Source: a virus. From it: a stretch of DNA of 24,094 nt. This document shows positions 7,188 to 12,145 of the stretch, one piece after another. The stretch is taken from positions 1 through 24,094 of IMG/VR virus record IMGVR_UViG_3300042905_003249, one strand, 5' to 3'. The stretch's first letter is position 1. Every line of letters begins with the position of its first letter. The position numbers and the translations under genes were made by a program. The notes beneath the pieces are model-generated. The model had not been told where the DNA came from. It searched no databases and saw only the letters and a program-made list of their open reading frames with translations.

Positions 7188-7495
7188 TATCCCCTCTTAT
7201 CCAATGCGCCGGAGCCGGAGCCGTAGCCGGATCCGTCGCGGTAGCCGTCGCCGTCGCCGTAGCCGGAGCCGTAGCCGTAGCCATCGCCGGAGCCGGAGCC
7301 GGAGCCGGAGCCGTAGCCGTCGCCGTAGCCGGAGCCGTAGCCGTAGCCATCGCCGTAGCCGGAGCCGTAGCCGGATCCGTCGCGGTAGCCGTAGCCGTAG
7401 CCATCGCCGTAGCCGGAGCCGTCGCCGTAGCCGGAGCCGTAGCCGTAGCCATCGCCGTAGCCGGAGCCGGAGCCGCTAAAAAAAATTAGCTCCAT
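7187..7495 (-). CDS. Glycine-dipeptide repeat protein (Gly-Ser/Tyr/Asp)
   Basis: After the leader MELIFF, residues ~7-96 are about 45 dipeptides in which every second residue is Gly and the partner is Ser, Tyr or Asp, with two Arg exceptions in a repeated YRDGSGYGSG block. The protein ends ALDKRG. This frame is preferred over the other two open frames of the repeat because its ATG lies 10 bases inside the upstream gene's end, its stop overlaps the next start as TAATG, and GAC/GAT variants are synonymous only here. I recall similar Gly-Tyr-Asp repeats in phage and metagenomic proteins, but no known function. The composition suggests a disordered, possibly phase-separating or adhesive protein (inference). 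Confidence 0.68.
   Translation of the reverse strand: MELIFFSGSGSGYGDGYGYGSGYGDGSGYGDGYGYGYRDGSGYGSGYGDGYGYGSGYGDGYGSGSGSGSGDGYGYGSGYGDGDGYRDGSGYGSGSGALDKRG
7207..7476 (-). repeat. GC-rich hexanucleotide repeat array
   Basis: About 45 copies of a degenerate hexamer, read on the plus strand as GCC + GGA, GTA, GTC or ATC. Two segments containing GGATCCGTCGCGGTAGCC lie 144 bases (24 hexamers) apart, so there is a higher-order duplication. The array encodes the dipeptide repeat of the overlapping gene. Unit length is a multiple of three, so expansion or contraction would keep frame. Confidence 0.92.
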
Positions 7496-7821
7496 TTTCC
7501 GTTCCGGATACTAGCTGTTGCGCGCTCGCTACACTCGATGACCTCTACTGCTTCGGTCAATTCGATGACTGATACCGCGTTCCCTATTTTACTACCCGGC
7601 CCTACGCCGTGCTGCGAAACAGCGGAAAGACTCCCGGTGTTTGTCTCCGCTTGGGTCCACGACCAAATGCGATAACTGTCAACAAGCCGGACCTCTTTAC
7701 CTTTTTTGCAAACCAAAATACCCGCATGCACGCCAGCGGAATAAGTTCGCACCACTACAAATTTACCTATTAACGCGGATTTCATGTGTGTCGGTTTTTT
7801 TGAGATTATTGTCTTATCCAT
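7486..7821 (-). CDS. DUF6948-like phage protein
   Basis: This encodes 111 residues. The core, with VVVRTYSAGVHAG, then EVRLVDSYRIWSW, then LSAVSQHGV and a C-terminal ECSERATASIRN, matches my memory of the phage DUF6948 family (AGVHxG, RxWxW, LSxLxxxGV, E-C-x-x-A-x-x-SI). The function of that family is not known. The predicted fold is beta-rich. The ATG overlaps the upstream stop (TAATG) with GGAAGG before it. The last 10 bases overlap the glycine-repeat gene. It begins MDKTI, like the 79-residue protein downstream. The family call is from recall, not from a search. Confidence 0.72.
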   Translation of the reverse strand: MDKTIISKKPTHMKSALIGKFVVVRTYSAGVHAGILVCKKGKEVRLVDSYRIWSWTQAETNTGSLSAVSQHGVGPGSKIGNAVSVIELTEAVEVIECSERATASIRNGKWS

Positions 7822-8057
7822 TATTCCTTCCCCTCCAGTGCGGCGCGGGCATCACTCGCACACTCATTGAAACCGCGATTCACGCCGTACTGAAATAGGC
7901 AGTGCCCAACTTTTTCCGAATCAAAGAAGACCGGCACACAGGATCGGTCTACACAACAGTCGTGAAGCTGCGTCTTCCCTGCCCGCTTTGCGATTTCTTC
8001 CAGCGCTTCTCGCAACCTGGCATTTTCAGCTTTTAGGTCATCAACATACGGATTCAT
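7821..8057 (-). CDS. Coiled-coil Cys-containing protein (78 aa)
   Basis: This encodes 78 residues: an N-terminal coiled coil (VDDLKAENARLREALEEIAK), a Cys/His-containing centre (QLHDCCVDRSCVPVF and VGHCLF) and the tail ARAALEGKE. It looks paralogous to the next upstream protein, which has LQEENQRLRESLRKI and the same tail. Start overlaps the upstream stop as ATGA with AGGGGAAGG before it; stop overlaps the DUF6948-like start. The cysteines may bind a metal. Function unknown. Confidence 0.68.
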   Translation of the reverse strand: MNPYVDDLKAENARLREALEEIAKRAGKTQLHDCCVDRSCVPVFFDSEKVGHCLFQYGVNRGFNECASDARAALEGKE

Positions 8058-8077
8058 TCCTTCCCCTCCAGTGCGGC
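7823..8077 (-). repeat. Two near-identical gene-junction repeats
   Basis: A 22-base sequence beginning ATTCCTTCCCCTCCAG occurs at 7823-7844 and 8056-8077. Each copy covers the last codons of a gene (ending ALEGKE), its stop region and the Shine-Dalgarno site of the next gene. A third, diverged version occurs near 7190-7210 at the end of the glycine-repeat gene. Confidence 0.8.
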
Positions 8078-8326
8078 ACGAGCAATTTCTTCAGTAGTTC
8101 CATATTTACCACAACTACACGAGAAGGATTCAAATCCCTTGTCGCACAATTCACACTTGTGAATTATTTTGCGCAGAGATTCTCTAAGCCTTTGGTTTTC
8201 TTCCTGAAGCTTTCTAGCTACCTCGCGCATCTTTTTGTGCTCGATATAGTGAAACTGGTTTGATCTAGAAAGTGCTTCTTCCATGTGTCGCCTTGTGTAA
8301 GTAATGTGTTTATATTCGTCGCTCAT
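8054..8326 (-). CDS. Coiled-coil zinc-site protein (90 aa)
   Basis: This encodes 90 residues with a central coiled coil (LQEENQRLRESLRKI), then a Cys cluster (HKCELCDKGFESFSCSCGK) that could hold one zinc ion, then the tail ARAALEGKE shared with the downstream protein. The ATG overlaps the upstream stop (ATGA) with AGAGAGAAG upstream of it. The order coiled coil, metal site, shared tail suggests it and the 78-residue protein arose by duplication. No named family. DNA or protein binding is plausible only by analogy. Confidence 0.68.
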   Translation of the reverse strand: MSDEYKHITYTRRHMEEALSRSNQFHYIEHKKMREVARKLQEENQRLRESLRKIIHKCELCDKGFESFSCSCGKYGTTEEIARAALEGKE

Positions 8327-8571
8327 TCTTCTCTCTCCATATATTCACGTTCACGCTCCCAGCGCGCGTCCTCTTCCATCCACTCCTCGCCGCTCATGTC
8401 CTTACGGCGCTTGCCGGGCTTAGATGGATGATCCTTCACTTTCCCTGATCCATTGCAGTGCTCGCAAGGAGTCTTGGAGGGTATCCATTTCCGCCCCGAC
8501 TTCTCTATGCGCTTCCTGAAAGCTTCCACTGCTTCGCAGGTCGGGCATCTCTTTAGCTTTGTCACACACAC
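8323..8571 (-). CDS. Zinc-knuckle protein (82 aa)
   Basis: This frame encodes KRCPTCEAV early and CEHCNGSGKVKD in the middle. The latter is a CxxCxGxG knuckle of the DnaJ zinc-finger type, followed by a charged C-terminus (MSGEEWMEEDARWERER...). The stop overlaps the next start as ATGA. The start is uncertain: GTG at 8571 or at 8565, both within a GGGGTGTGTGTG tract. The frame shares 152 bases with the preceding gene, which is far more than elsewhere in this operon. The preceding frame also begins with a CxxCxGxG knuckle, so the two may be halves of one protein joined by a frameshift at the TG tract. Confidence 0.62.
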   Translation of the reverse strand: MCVTKLKRCPTCEAVEAFRKRIEKSGRKWIPSKTPCEHCNGSGKVKDHPSKPGKRRKDMSGEEWMEEDARWEREREYMEREE

Positions 8572-8641
8572 ACCCCGTCTTTATGAAAAGGACCGGACAC
8601 TGATACGAACCGGTCCCGTTGCACCTCTTACAGCTTGTCAT
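8420..8641 (-). CDS. Zinc-knuckle protein or N-terminal part of a frameshifted gene (73 aa)
   Basis: The frame begins MTSCKRCNGTGSYQCPV, a DnaJ-like CxxCxGxG knuckle, and continues IKTGCVCDKAKE before a Ser-rich, less protein-like C-terminus. The ATG lies 14 bases inside the end of the RecT-like gene, in keeping with coupled translation. Only the first ~25 residues look like a folded motif. The part after the GTGTGTG tract overlaps the 82-residue zinc-knuckle frame. Either this is a short complete protein, or ribosomes (or a sequencing error) pass from this frame into the next at the tract. Confidence 0.5.
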   Translation of the reverse strand: MTSCKRCNGTGSYQCPVLFIKTGCVCDKAKEMPDLRSSGSFQEAHREVGAEMDTLQDSLRALQWIRESEGSSI

Positions 8642-9389
8642 CGGTATATTGACTTACTGCAGTTGGCATATCCATAGACTCAACCGTAGTAACAAACTGT
8701 TCAAGCTGCTCGATGGTAAGGTCTTTCGATGCTTGGACGCCAAACGCCACCCCGCAGTAATACTTCAGGTCTTCTCTAGCCCATGTGCAGGCAGCCAGGC
8801 GCTTCATAAGAGAGTCACGGTCAGCTTTAGGCTTCTCTAATTTAGGCTCTTGAACCAGTACGGGTTCTGACTGGACTTCTTTGATGACTGGCTTTGAGTC
8901 CATGTCTTGAAGCTCCTCAGGAGTATAAACACCAACAGAGACCCCAGGATAAACGGTGCGAATTCCTTCGCTAATGACACGGGCACGAAGCATGGCTCTT
9001 GGGTACTGGCGCCATACGTCCTTGCTGGTGAGTCCTGCTGCCTTGGCTTGTTGGATTGTCCACTCGACTGTTGCCGAGCCGCCTGCTGGGTGGCTGAAAG
9101 TGCCAGATACTGCGCTATCAGTGTACGCATTCCAAACTACCTTCCCACCCGCTGCCTGGAAGCGAGCGAGCATTGCATCTGCCTTAAGAGCCGGACGACC
9201 TTGAATAACGTGATAATCACGAGCCGCGATCGCTGGGTGCATTCCTTCAGCTTGAGCGATGAGCATGAGAGCGACACCCTGCTCAGGGGTCTTGATCCCG
9301 AAGAGTCCGCTTTTAGCGAAGGCTACGGCCATGCGCTCGATCTGATCGACTCCGAAGTATTGCTGAGTAACTACTTGTTTCGTGTCCAT
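8628..9389 (-). CDS. RecT-like single-strand annealing protein
   Basis: This 253-residue protein has a conserved core of about 170 residues: GIKTPEQGVALMLIAQAEGM, HVIQGRPALKADAMLARF, FSHPAGGSATVEW, QYPRAMLRARVISEGIR and PGVSVGVYTPEEL. This pattern belongs to phage proteins annotated as RecT-family recombinases, which anneal complementary single strands during recombination and replication repair. The C-terminal ~80 residues are a Lys/Glu linker and a small helical domain (ADRDSLMKRL). It follows an SSB-like gene, which is the usual partner, and overlaps the ribbon-helix-helix gene by 19 bases. No exonuclease partner is visible beside it. Confidence 0.78.
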   Translation of the reverse strand: MDTKQVVTQQYFGVDQIERMAVAFAKSGLFGIKTPEQGVALMLIAQAEGMHPAIAARDYHVIQGRPALKADAMLARFQAAGGKVVWNAYTDSAVSGTFSHPAGGSATVEWTIQQAKAAGLTSKDVWRQYPRAMLRARVISEGIRTVYPGVSVGVYTPEELQDMDSKPVIKEVQSEPVLVQEPKLEKPKADRDSLMKRLAACTWAREDLKYYCGVAFGVQASKDLTIEQLEQFVTTVESMDMPTAVSQYTDDKL

Positions 9390-9568
9390 TTTCTATTTGC
9401 CTCTTTGTACTGCTCTAGGAACTGTTCGATTAACCCACGGACTGCTTGAGATACGTTGCCGTTAATGGCCTTAAGGTCTTCAAAGTCTTCCTGTGGGATT
9501 CGAAGACAGATCGTCTTGTCGTTCGTCTCAGTGGTCTGTAGCTGTTTAAGATTGAGTTCTATCTTCAT
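9371..9568 (-). CDS. Ribbon-helix-helix-like DNA-binding protein (65 aa)
   Basis: This encodes 65 residues. TICLRIPQEDFEDLKAI resembles the beta-strand and first helix of ribbon-helix-helix (Arc/MetJ/CopG) proteins, and NVSQAVRGLIEQFLEQY the second helix. Such proteins bind operators as dimers of dimers. The ATG has GAGG 7 bases upstream; the stop lies 19 bases inside the RecT-like gene. It is the second gene of the minus-strand operon, so it could be the regulator acting on the dyad element in front of the SSB-like gene (inference). Confidence 0.65.
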   Translation of the reverse strand: MKIELNLKQLQTTETNDKTICLRIPQEDFEDLKAINGNVSQAVRGLIEQFLEQYKEANRKWTRNK

Positions 9569-9576
9569 TGATAACC

Positions 9577-9966
9577 TCAGAATGGAAGATCAGCGTCGTC
9601 CCATTCGCGCTCAGGGGCTTGTGGTGCTGTTATTTTGGTCTTAATTGACTCAAGGTGAGTCTTTGTCTCTTCGAACGTCTTAGGGGCATCCAAAGCGTCT
9701 TGGATTGCATCCTTCACAAACGTCGTAGTGAGCCAGAGTTTATCGCTTCCAGCCCAAATGAAACGAGGGAAACGCTTAGAGGTGTCGAAGGCTGCGTAGA
9801 GCACGGGTCTATCTAGGTTCTTCTGAAGACTCGTCATCTGCTTATGACTGACCCAATAGTTAGACGGCTTATCAGAATCCTCTGTCGTGATGCTGGCTAC
9901 CCATTTCCCTTCATACTCAGGATGAGGCTCTAGCGTGTGTACTTTAATTTTCATTACTTTGTTCAT
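9577..9966 (-). CDS. Single-stranded DNA-binding protein (SSB-like)
   Basis: This 129-residue protein ends EWDDADLPF, the acidic tail with terminal Pro-Phe typical of SSB proteins, which recruits replication and repair partners. A Gly/Pro/Gln linker precedes the tail. The N-terminal ~100 residues are beta-rich (IKVHTLEPH, KWVASITTE, FPRFIWAG, KLWLTTTFV) as expected of an OB-like fold, but are not a close match to bacterial SSB that I can name. It heads the recombination cassette with a RecT-like gene, a common phage pairing. There are two in-frame ATGs (9966 and 9954). The upstream region holds a dyad-symmetric element. Confidence 0.7.
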   Translation of the reverse strand: MNKVMKIKVHTLEPHPEYEGKWVASITTEDSDKPSNYWVSHKQMTSLQKNLDRPVLYAAFDTSKRFPRFIWAGSDKLWLTTTFVKDAIQDALDAPKTFEETKTHLESIKTKITAPQAPEREWDDADLPF

Positions 9967-9977
9967 ATAACCGACAG

Positions 9978-10006
9978 TTATAAGATGTGTAATACAATGT
10001 CTATAA
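9978..10006 (-). promoter_or_regulatory. Dyad-symmetric operator candidate before the SSB-RecT operon
   Basis: TTATA (9978-9982), a central TGTAATACA (9988-9996) and TATAA (10002-10006) are symmetric about base 9992. On the minus strand, TAGACA (10003-9998) and TATAAC (9982-9977) resemble -35 and -10 boxes but are only 15 bases apart. The element lies 11 bases before the SSB-like start and directly after a terminator, so it is well placed to control the operon. Candidate only. Confidence 0.4.
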
Positions 10007-10007
10007 G

Positions 10008-10040
10008 AAAAAGGGGCTAAAGGAAAAAACCTTTAACCCC
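10008..10040 (-). terminator. Rho-independent terminator of the 64-residue gene
   Basis: On the minus strand GGGGTTAAAGG (10040-10030) pairs with CCTTTAGCCCC (10023-10013), with one mismatch and a 6-base loop, followed by TTTTT (10012-10008). It lies 31 bases after the stop of the minus-strand gene at 10072 and separates that gene from the SSB-RecT operon. Confidence 0.8.
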
Positions 10041-10071
10041 TCGACCTAAGAGAAACGGCTCACAGGAACGA

Positions 10072-10266
10072 TTACTCGTCCTTACATGCCTCTTTGTACT
10101 GCGACTCGTCCTTTTTCGCAACACCACCAGCACTGTCGAGCTTTGCACCCTTGCGAGCTGCACCAGCTTGAGCGCCTGCTTTCTCTGAATAAGCAGAGGC
10201 GTCTTTGCCTCCGCCACCCTTTGACTTCATTGAAGCCGCCTGGCTTCCGTAACCTGATTCTTTCAT
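10072..10266 (-). CDS. Small Gly/Ala/Lys-rich protein (64 aa)
   Basis: This encodes 64 residues, low in hydrophobics and rich in Gly, Ala, Ser and Lys (MKESGYGSQAASMKSKGGGG, KAGAQAGAARKGAKLD), probably disordered. GGAGG lies 9 bases before the ATG, a promoter-like pair lies at 10315-10288, and a strong terminator follows the stop, so this looks like an independent single-gene transcript. No family assigned. A small, abundant nucleic-acid-binding or head-associated protein is possible from the charge (inference). Confidence 0.68.
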   Translation of the reverse strand: MKESGYGSQAASMKSKGGGGKDASAYSEKAGAQAGAARKGAKLDSAGGVAKKDESQYKEACKDE

Positions 10267-10287
10267 ATTTGGAGTCCTCCGGGCTTT

Positions 10288-10315
10288 AGAATAGCATTTC
10301 GTAAGTCAAAGACAA
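10288..10315 (-). promoter_or_regulatory. Sigma70-like promoter candidate for the 64-residue gene
   Basis: On the minus strand TTGTCT (10315-10310) and TATTCT (10293-10288) are 16 bases apart and lie 22 bases before the ATG at 10266, leaving room for a short leader with the GGAGG site. Four of six bases match at -10. Weak but well placed. Confidence 0.35.
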
Positions 10316-10854
10316 TAGTAGCCAATTCCCCTACCTACCACGAATGATAGCTAGTAAGCGTTAAAGGCTATGTCCGTCTATCAACTCACTGCCCGTCCAG
10401 GGGGCTAACTCAAGGCTCGACTGCTCAAACCTTCAGGTATTCCCCTGTCACTGTCTAACGGTATGGCTAGTCCCGCACGATAGGTATTTTCAGCTCGTCT
10501 CAAGTTCGTTCTCTACTACTGGATCAGTCCTCTAGCCCGCTGTACCGATATCCCCTGCCCGCAATTATTAGAGTCCTTCCGTTAACGAGCGGCACTTCAA
10601 GCGAAGAGGTCTAATGACCGCATCTGTTCGCCTTGGCATGGCAACTAAAGCTAATCCTGTCGGTAATGGAAGTCTTTCGACAACCTGGCCCCGGCGTTGG
10701 CCAAGTAACCGTGTTTTATAAGCTACGGTTAAATCCTTAACGAATCTTCTTGATGAGGTATGACGAGTGTGTCACAAATGAATCCTCATCAAGAATTGAT
10801 CCGCAAATCGTTCTTACCCCGGCAGTGACTGAAAAGTCTAGCCGGGGTTTTTTT
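10316..10854 (+). ncRNA. About 540-base region without a protein gene; non-coding RNA candidate
   Basis: No credible reading frame is seen on either strand. The plus strand ends in a strong intrinsic terminator (10817-10854), and no plus-strand gene lies upstream of it for over 4 kb, so a transcript must start within the region or just before it. Hairpins cluster toward the 3' end: GCGAA/TTCGC around a GGTC-TAAT-GACC hairpin (about 10601-10631), TGTCG/CGACA (about 10658-10681), TAACCGT/ACGGTTA (10706-10731) and a perfect 12-bp stem (10747-10758 with 10784-10795). The middle is C-rich on the plus strand. I see no tRNA, tmRNA or intron core. Orientation is inferred from the terminator; a leader or origin role cannot be excluded. 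Confidence 0.4.
10817..10854 (+). terminator. Strong rho-independent terminator at the end of the non-coding region
   Basis: CCCCGGC (10817-10823) pairs with GCCGGGG (10841-10847), with an inner GACT-GAAA-AGTC stem and tetraloop, followed by seven Ts (10848-10854). The T run reaches the stop codon of the convergent zinc-finger gene. On the other strand the stem has no U tract, so the signal acts for plus-strand transcription. Confidence 0.85.
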
Positions 10855-11104
10855 ATTCCTCGTGCATAATCTCAGTGACACTCAAGATCGAAAGCTTACC
10901 CTTAAAGCACTTCTCGCAGAGTAGCTCGCGCCGACTTAGCGTGGGGGTATTTCTCGTAAATTCGTACAGGCCAGGGTTCTTACAGCTCACCCCGTAGCAA
11001 TTCTTAGCAGGTGTTAACAGTTTTAAGGCTGACCATCCTCGGCCTAAATAGTCCTTAAAGAACCGTTGCTTGTTGTCTAACTCTTTGTTAACTTTCTTAA
11101 CCAT
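10853..11104 (-). CDS. Small zinc-finger-like protein (83 aa)
   Basis: This encodes 83 residues with four cysteines in two pairs: NCYGVSCKN and LLCEKCFKG, about 25 residues apart, suggesting one zinc-binding unit. The N-terminus is Lys-rich (MVKKVNKELDNKQRFF). AGGAAG lies 7 bases before the ATG. Its ATG overlaps the ATG of the divergent gene on the other strand (CATG at 11102-11105). It ends on the U tract of the convergent terminator. No named family; nucleic-acid binding is plausible. Confidence 0.65.
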   Translation of the reverse strand: MVKKVNKELDNKQRFFKDYLGRGWSALKLLTPAKNCYGVSCKNPGLYEFTRNTPTLSRRELLCEKCFKGKLSILSVTEIMHEE

Positions 11105-11381
11105 GAGCTACTTCCTAAAAAAAGATAAGGCATCGTGCCTAAACGAGATTAAGGCAGCCTCAGACCATATTAGTCAAATATTTAACGCTGAGATGAACCT
11201 GCTCAAGCTTAAAGAGCAGGTAGACTTGCTCATTGAAGGCAAAATCGAGAGCTACCTTCATCAGCGTTTCAAAGACTGGTCAGTATCCGATCTCATCCTT
11301 CTAGCTAAGACAATCGAGCATCAGACCGAGCTTGAAGGAAAAACGGATCAAAAAGGCAGGAAGCAACGAGAGCGAGTATGA
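11103..11381 (+). CDS. Helical protein upstream of the ParB-domain gene (92 aa)
   Basis: Starting at ATG 11103, the protein is MSYFLKKDKASCLNEIKAAS..., mostly helical with a charged C-terminus ending RKQRERV. No good ribosome-binding site precedes the ATG. An in-frame TTG at 11070 would add 11 residues, so the start is uncertain. The stop overlaps the ParB-domain start as ATGA. No family recognised. It is the first gene of the three-gene set with the ParB-domain protein and glycosyltransferase. Confidence 0.6.
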   Translation: MSYFLKKDKASCLNEIKAASDHISQIFNAEMNLLKLKEQVDLLIEGKIESYLHQRFKDWSVSDLILLAKTIEHQTELEGKTDQKGRKQRERV

Positions 11382-12145
11382 TTGTCCATTGCCCGCATGA
11401 CGCGCTCGTAAGCATTAAAGATTTAAAGCCTAACCCTCTAAACAGAAATAGCCACCCAAGGGACCAGATCGAGCGGCTTGCAAAGATCTTGGAATACCAG
11501 GGATGGCGCTACCCGATCAAGGTCAGTAAGAGATCTGGCTTTATTACGTCCGGTCATGGCCGGCTTGAAGCAGCAAAACATTTAGGTTGGAGAGAAGTTC
11601 CTGTTAGTTTTCAGGATTACGAGAGCGACGAGCAGGAATACGCTGATTTACAAGCCGATAACGCTATCGCGACTTGGAGCGTTTTAGATTTATCGGGAAT
11701 TAACGCAGACTTAGCGCATCTTGGGCCTGACTTCGATATCGACTTTCTTGGTATTAAAGACTTTGAAATCGAGCCAGCTGATAAAGAAGAAGAACCAGAA
11801 AGCATTTATACAACTAAAATCGAAAGTCCTATCTATGAGCCAAAGGGTGAAAAACCAGCACCAAGAGAGCTTTACGATCGGACTAAGACGGATAGCTTGA
11901 TTGAAAAGATTCATGCAGCGGAGTTGCCGCACGAGATCGAAACATTCTTAGAGTTTGCAGCACAGCGGCATACAGTCTTCAGTTACGAAAAAATTGCCGA
12001 GTATTACGCCCACGCTCCAAAAGAAGTTCAAGAGTTGATGGAAGACTCGGCGCTTGTGATTATTGATTTTAAAAAAGCGATTGAGCACGGATTCGTGCAG
12101 CTTACAAAAGACTTAGCAGAGGCTTACTCCGATGACGAGCAATGA
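11378..12145 (+). CDS. ParB/sulfiredoxin-domain protein with phage-type C-terminal domain
   Basis: This 255-residue protein has an N-terminal ParB/Srx-like domain (about residues 10-100): LKPNPLNRN, HPRDQIERLAKIL, then FITSGHGRLEAAKHLGW with the GHGR box (59-62), and EQEYADLQADNAIA. The linker is acidic (PADKEEEPES). The C-terminal ~105 residues, with LPHEIETFLEFAAQRHTVF and EKIAEYYAHAP and DSALVIIDFKKAIEHGFVQL, match a domain I recall in phage ParB-like proteins, which in other phages often sit beside or are fused to DNA methyltransferases. No methyltransferase is seen here. The ParB fold can act as a nuclease, NTPase or DNA clamp. The end overlaps the glycosyltransferase start by 14 bases, so the two probably act together. 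Confidence 0.82.
   Translation: MIVHCPHDALVSIKDLKPNPLNRNSHPRDQIERLAKILEYQGWRYPIKVSKRSGFITSGHGRLEAAKHLGWREVPVSFQDYESDEQEYADLQADNAIATWSVLDLSGINADLAHLGPDFDIDFLGIKDFEIEPADKEEEPESIYTTKIESPIYEPKGEKPAPRELYDRTKTDSLIEKIHAAELPHEIETFLEFAAQRHTVFSYEKIAEYYAHAPKEVQELMEDSALVIIDFKKAIEHGFVQLTKDLAEAYSDDEQ

Noticed and set aside
7132-7452. Minus-strand Ala-Thr repeat frame
   Set aside because: Another frame of the same array. It overlaps the next gene by 56 bases and lacks start-stop coupling.
7207-7476. CRISPR-like array
   Set aside because: The repeats are contiguous hexamers without spacers; it is a coding microsatellite.
7168-7479. Plus-strand Arg-Ser repeat frame across the hexamer array
   Set aside because: It is the antisense of the glycine-repeat gene; it has no ribosome site and the minus-strand frame is coupled to both neighbours.
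8907-9449. Plus-strand 180-codon frame opposite the RecT-like gene
   Set aside because: Antisense shadow; composition is not protein-like and the minus frame has clear family motifs.
10638-10721. Plus-strand 27-codon frame (MATKANPVGNG...) in the non-coding region
   Set aside because: No ribosome-binding site and it overlaps the hairpins; probably chance, though it would be worth testing if the region is transcribed.
10316-10854. tmRNA or group I intron
   Set aside because: No tRNA-like ends, no tag frame and no recognisable intron core or interrupted gene.
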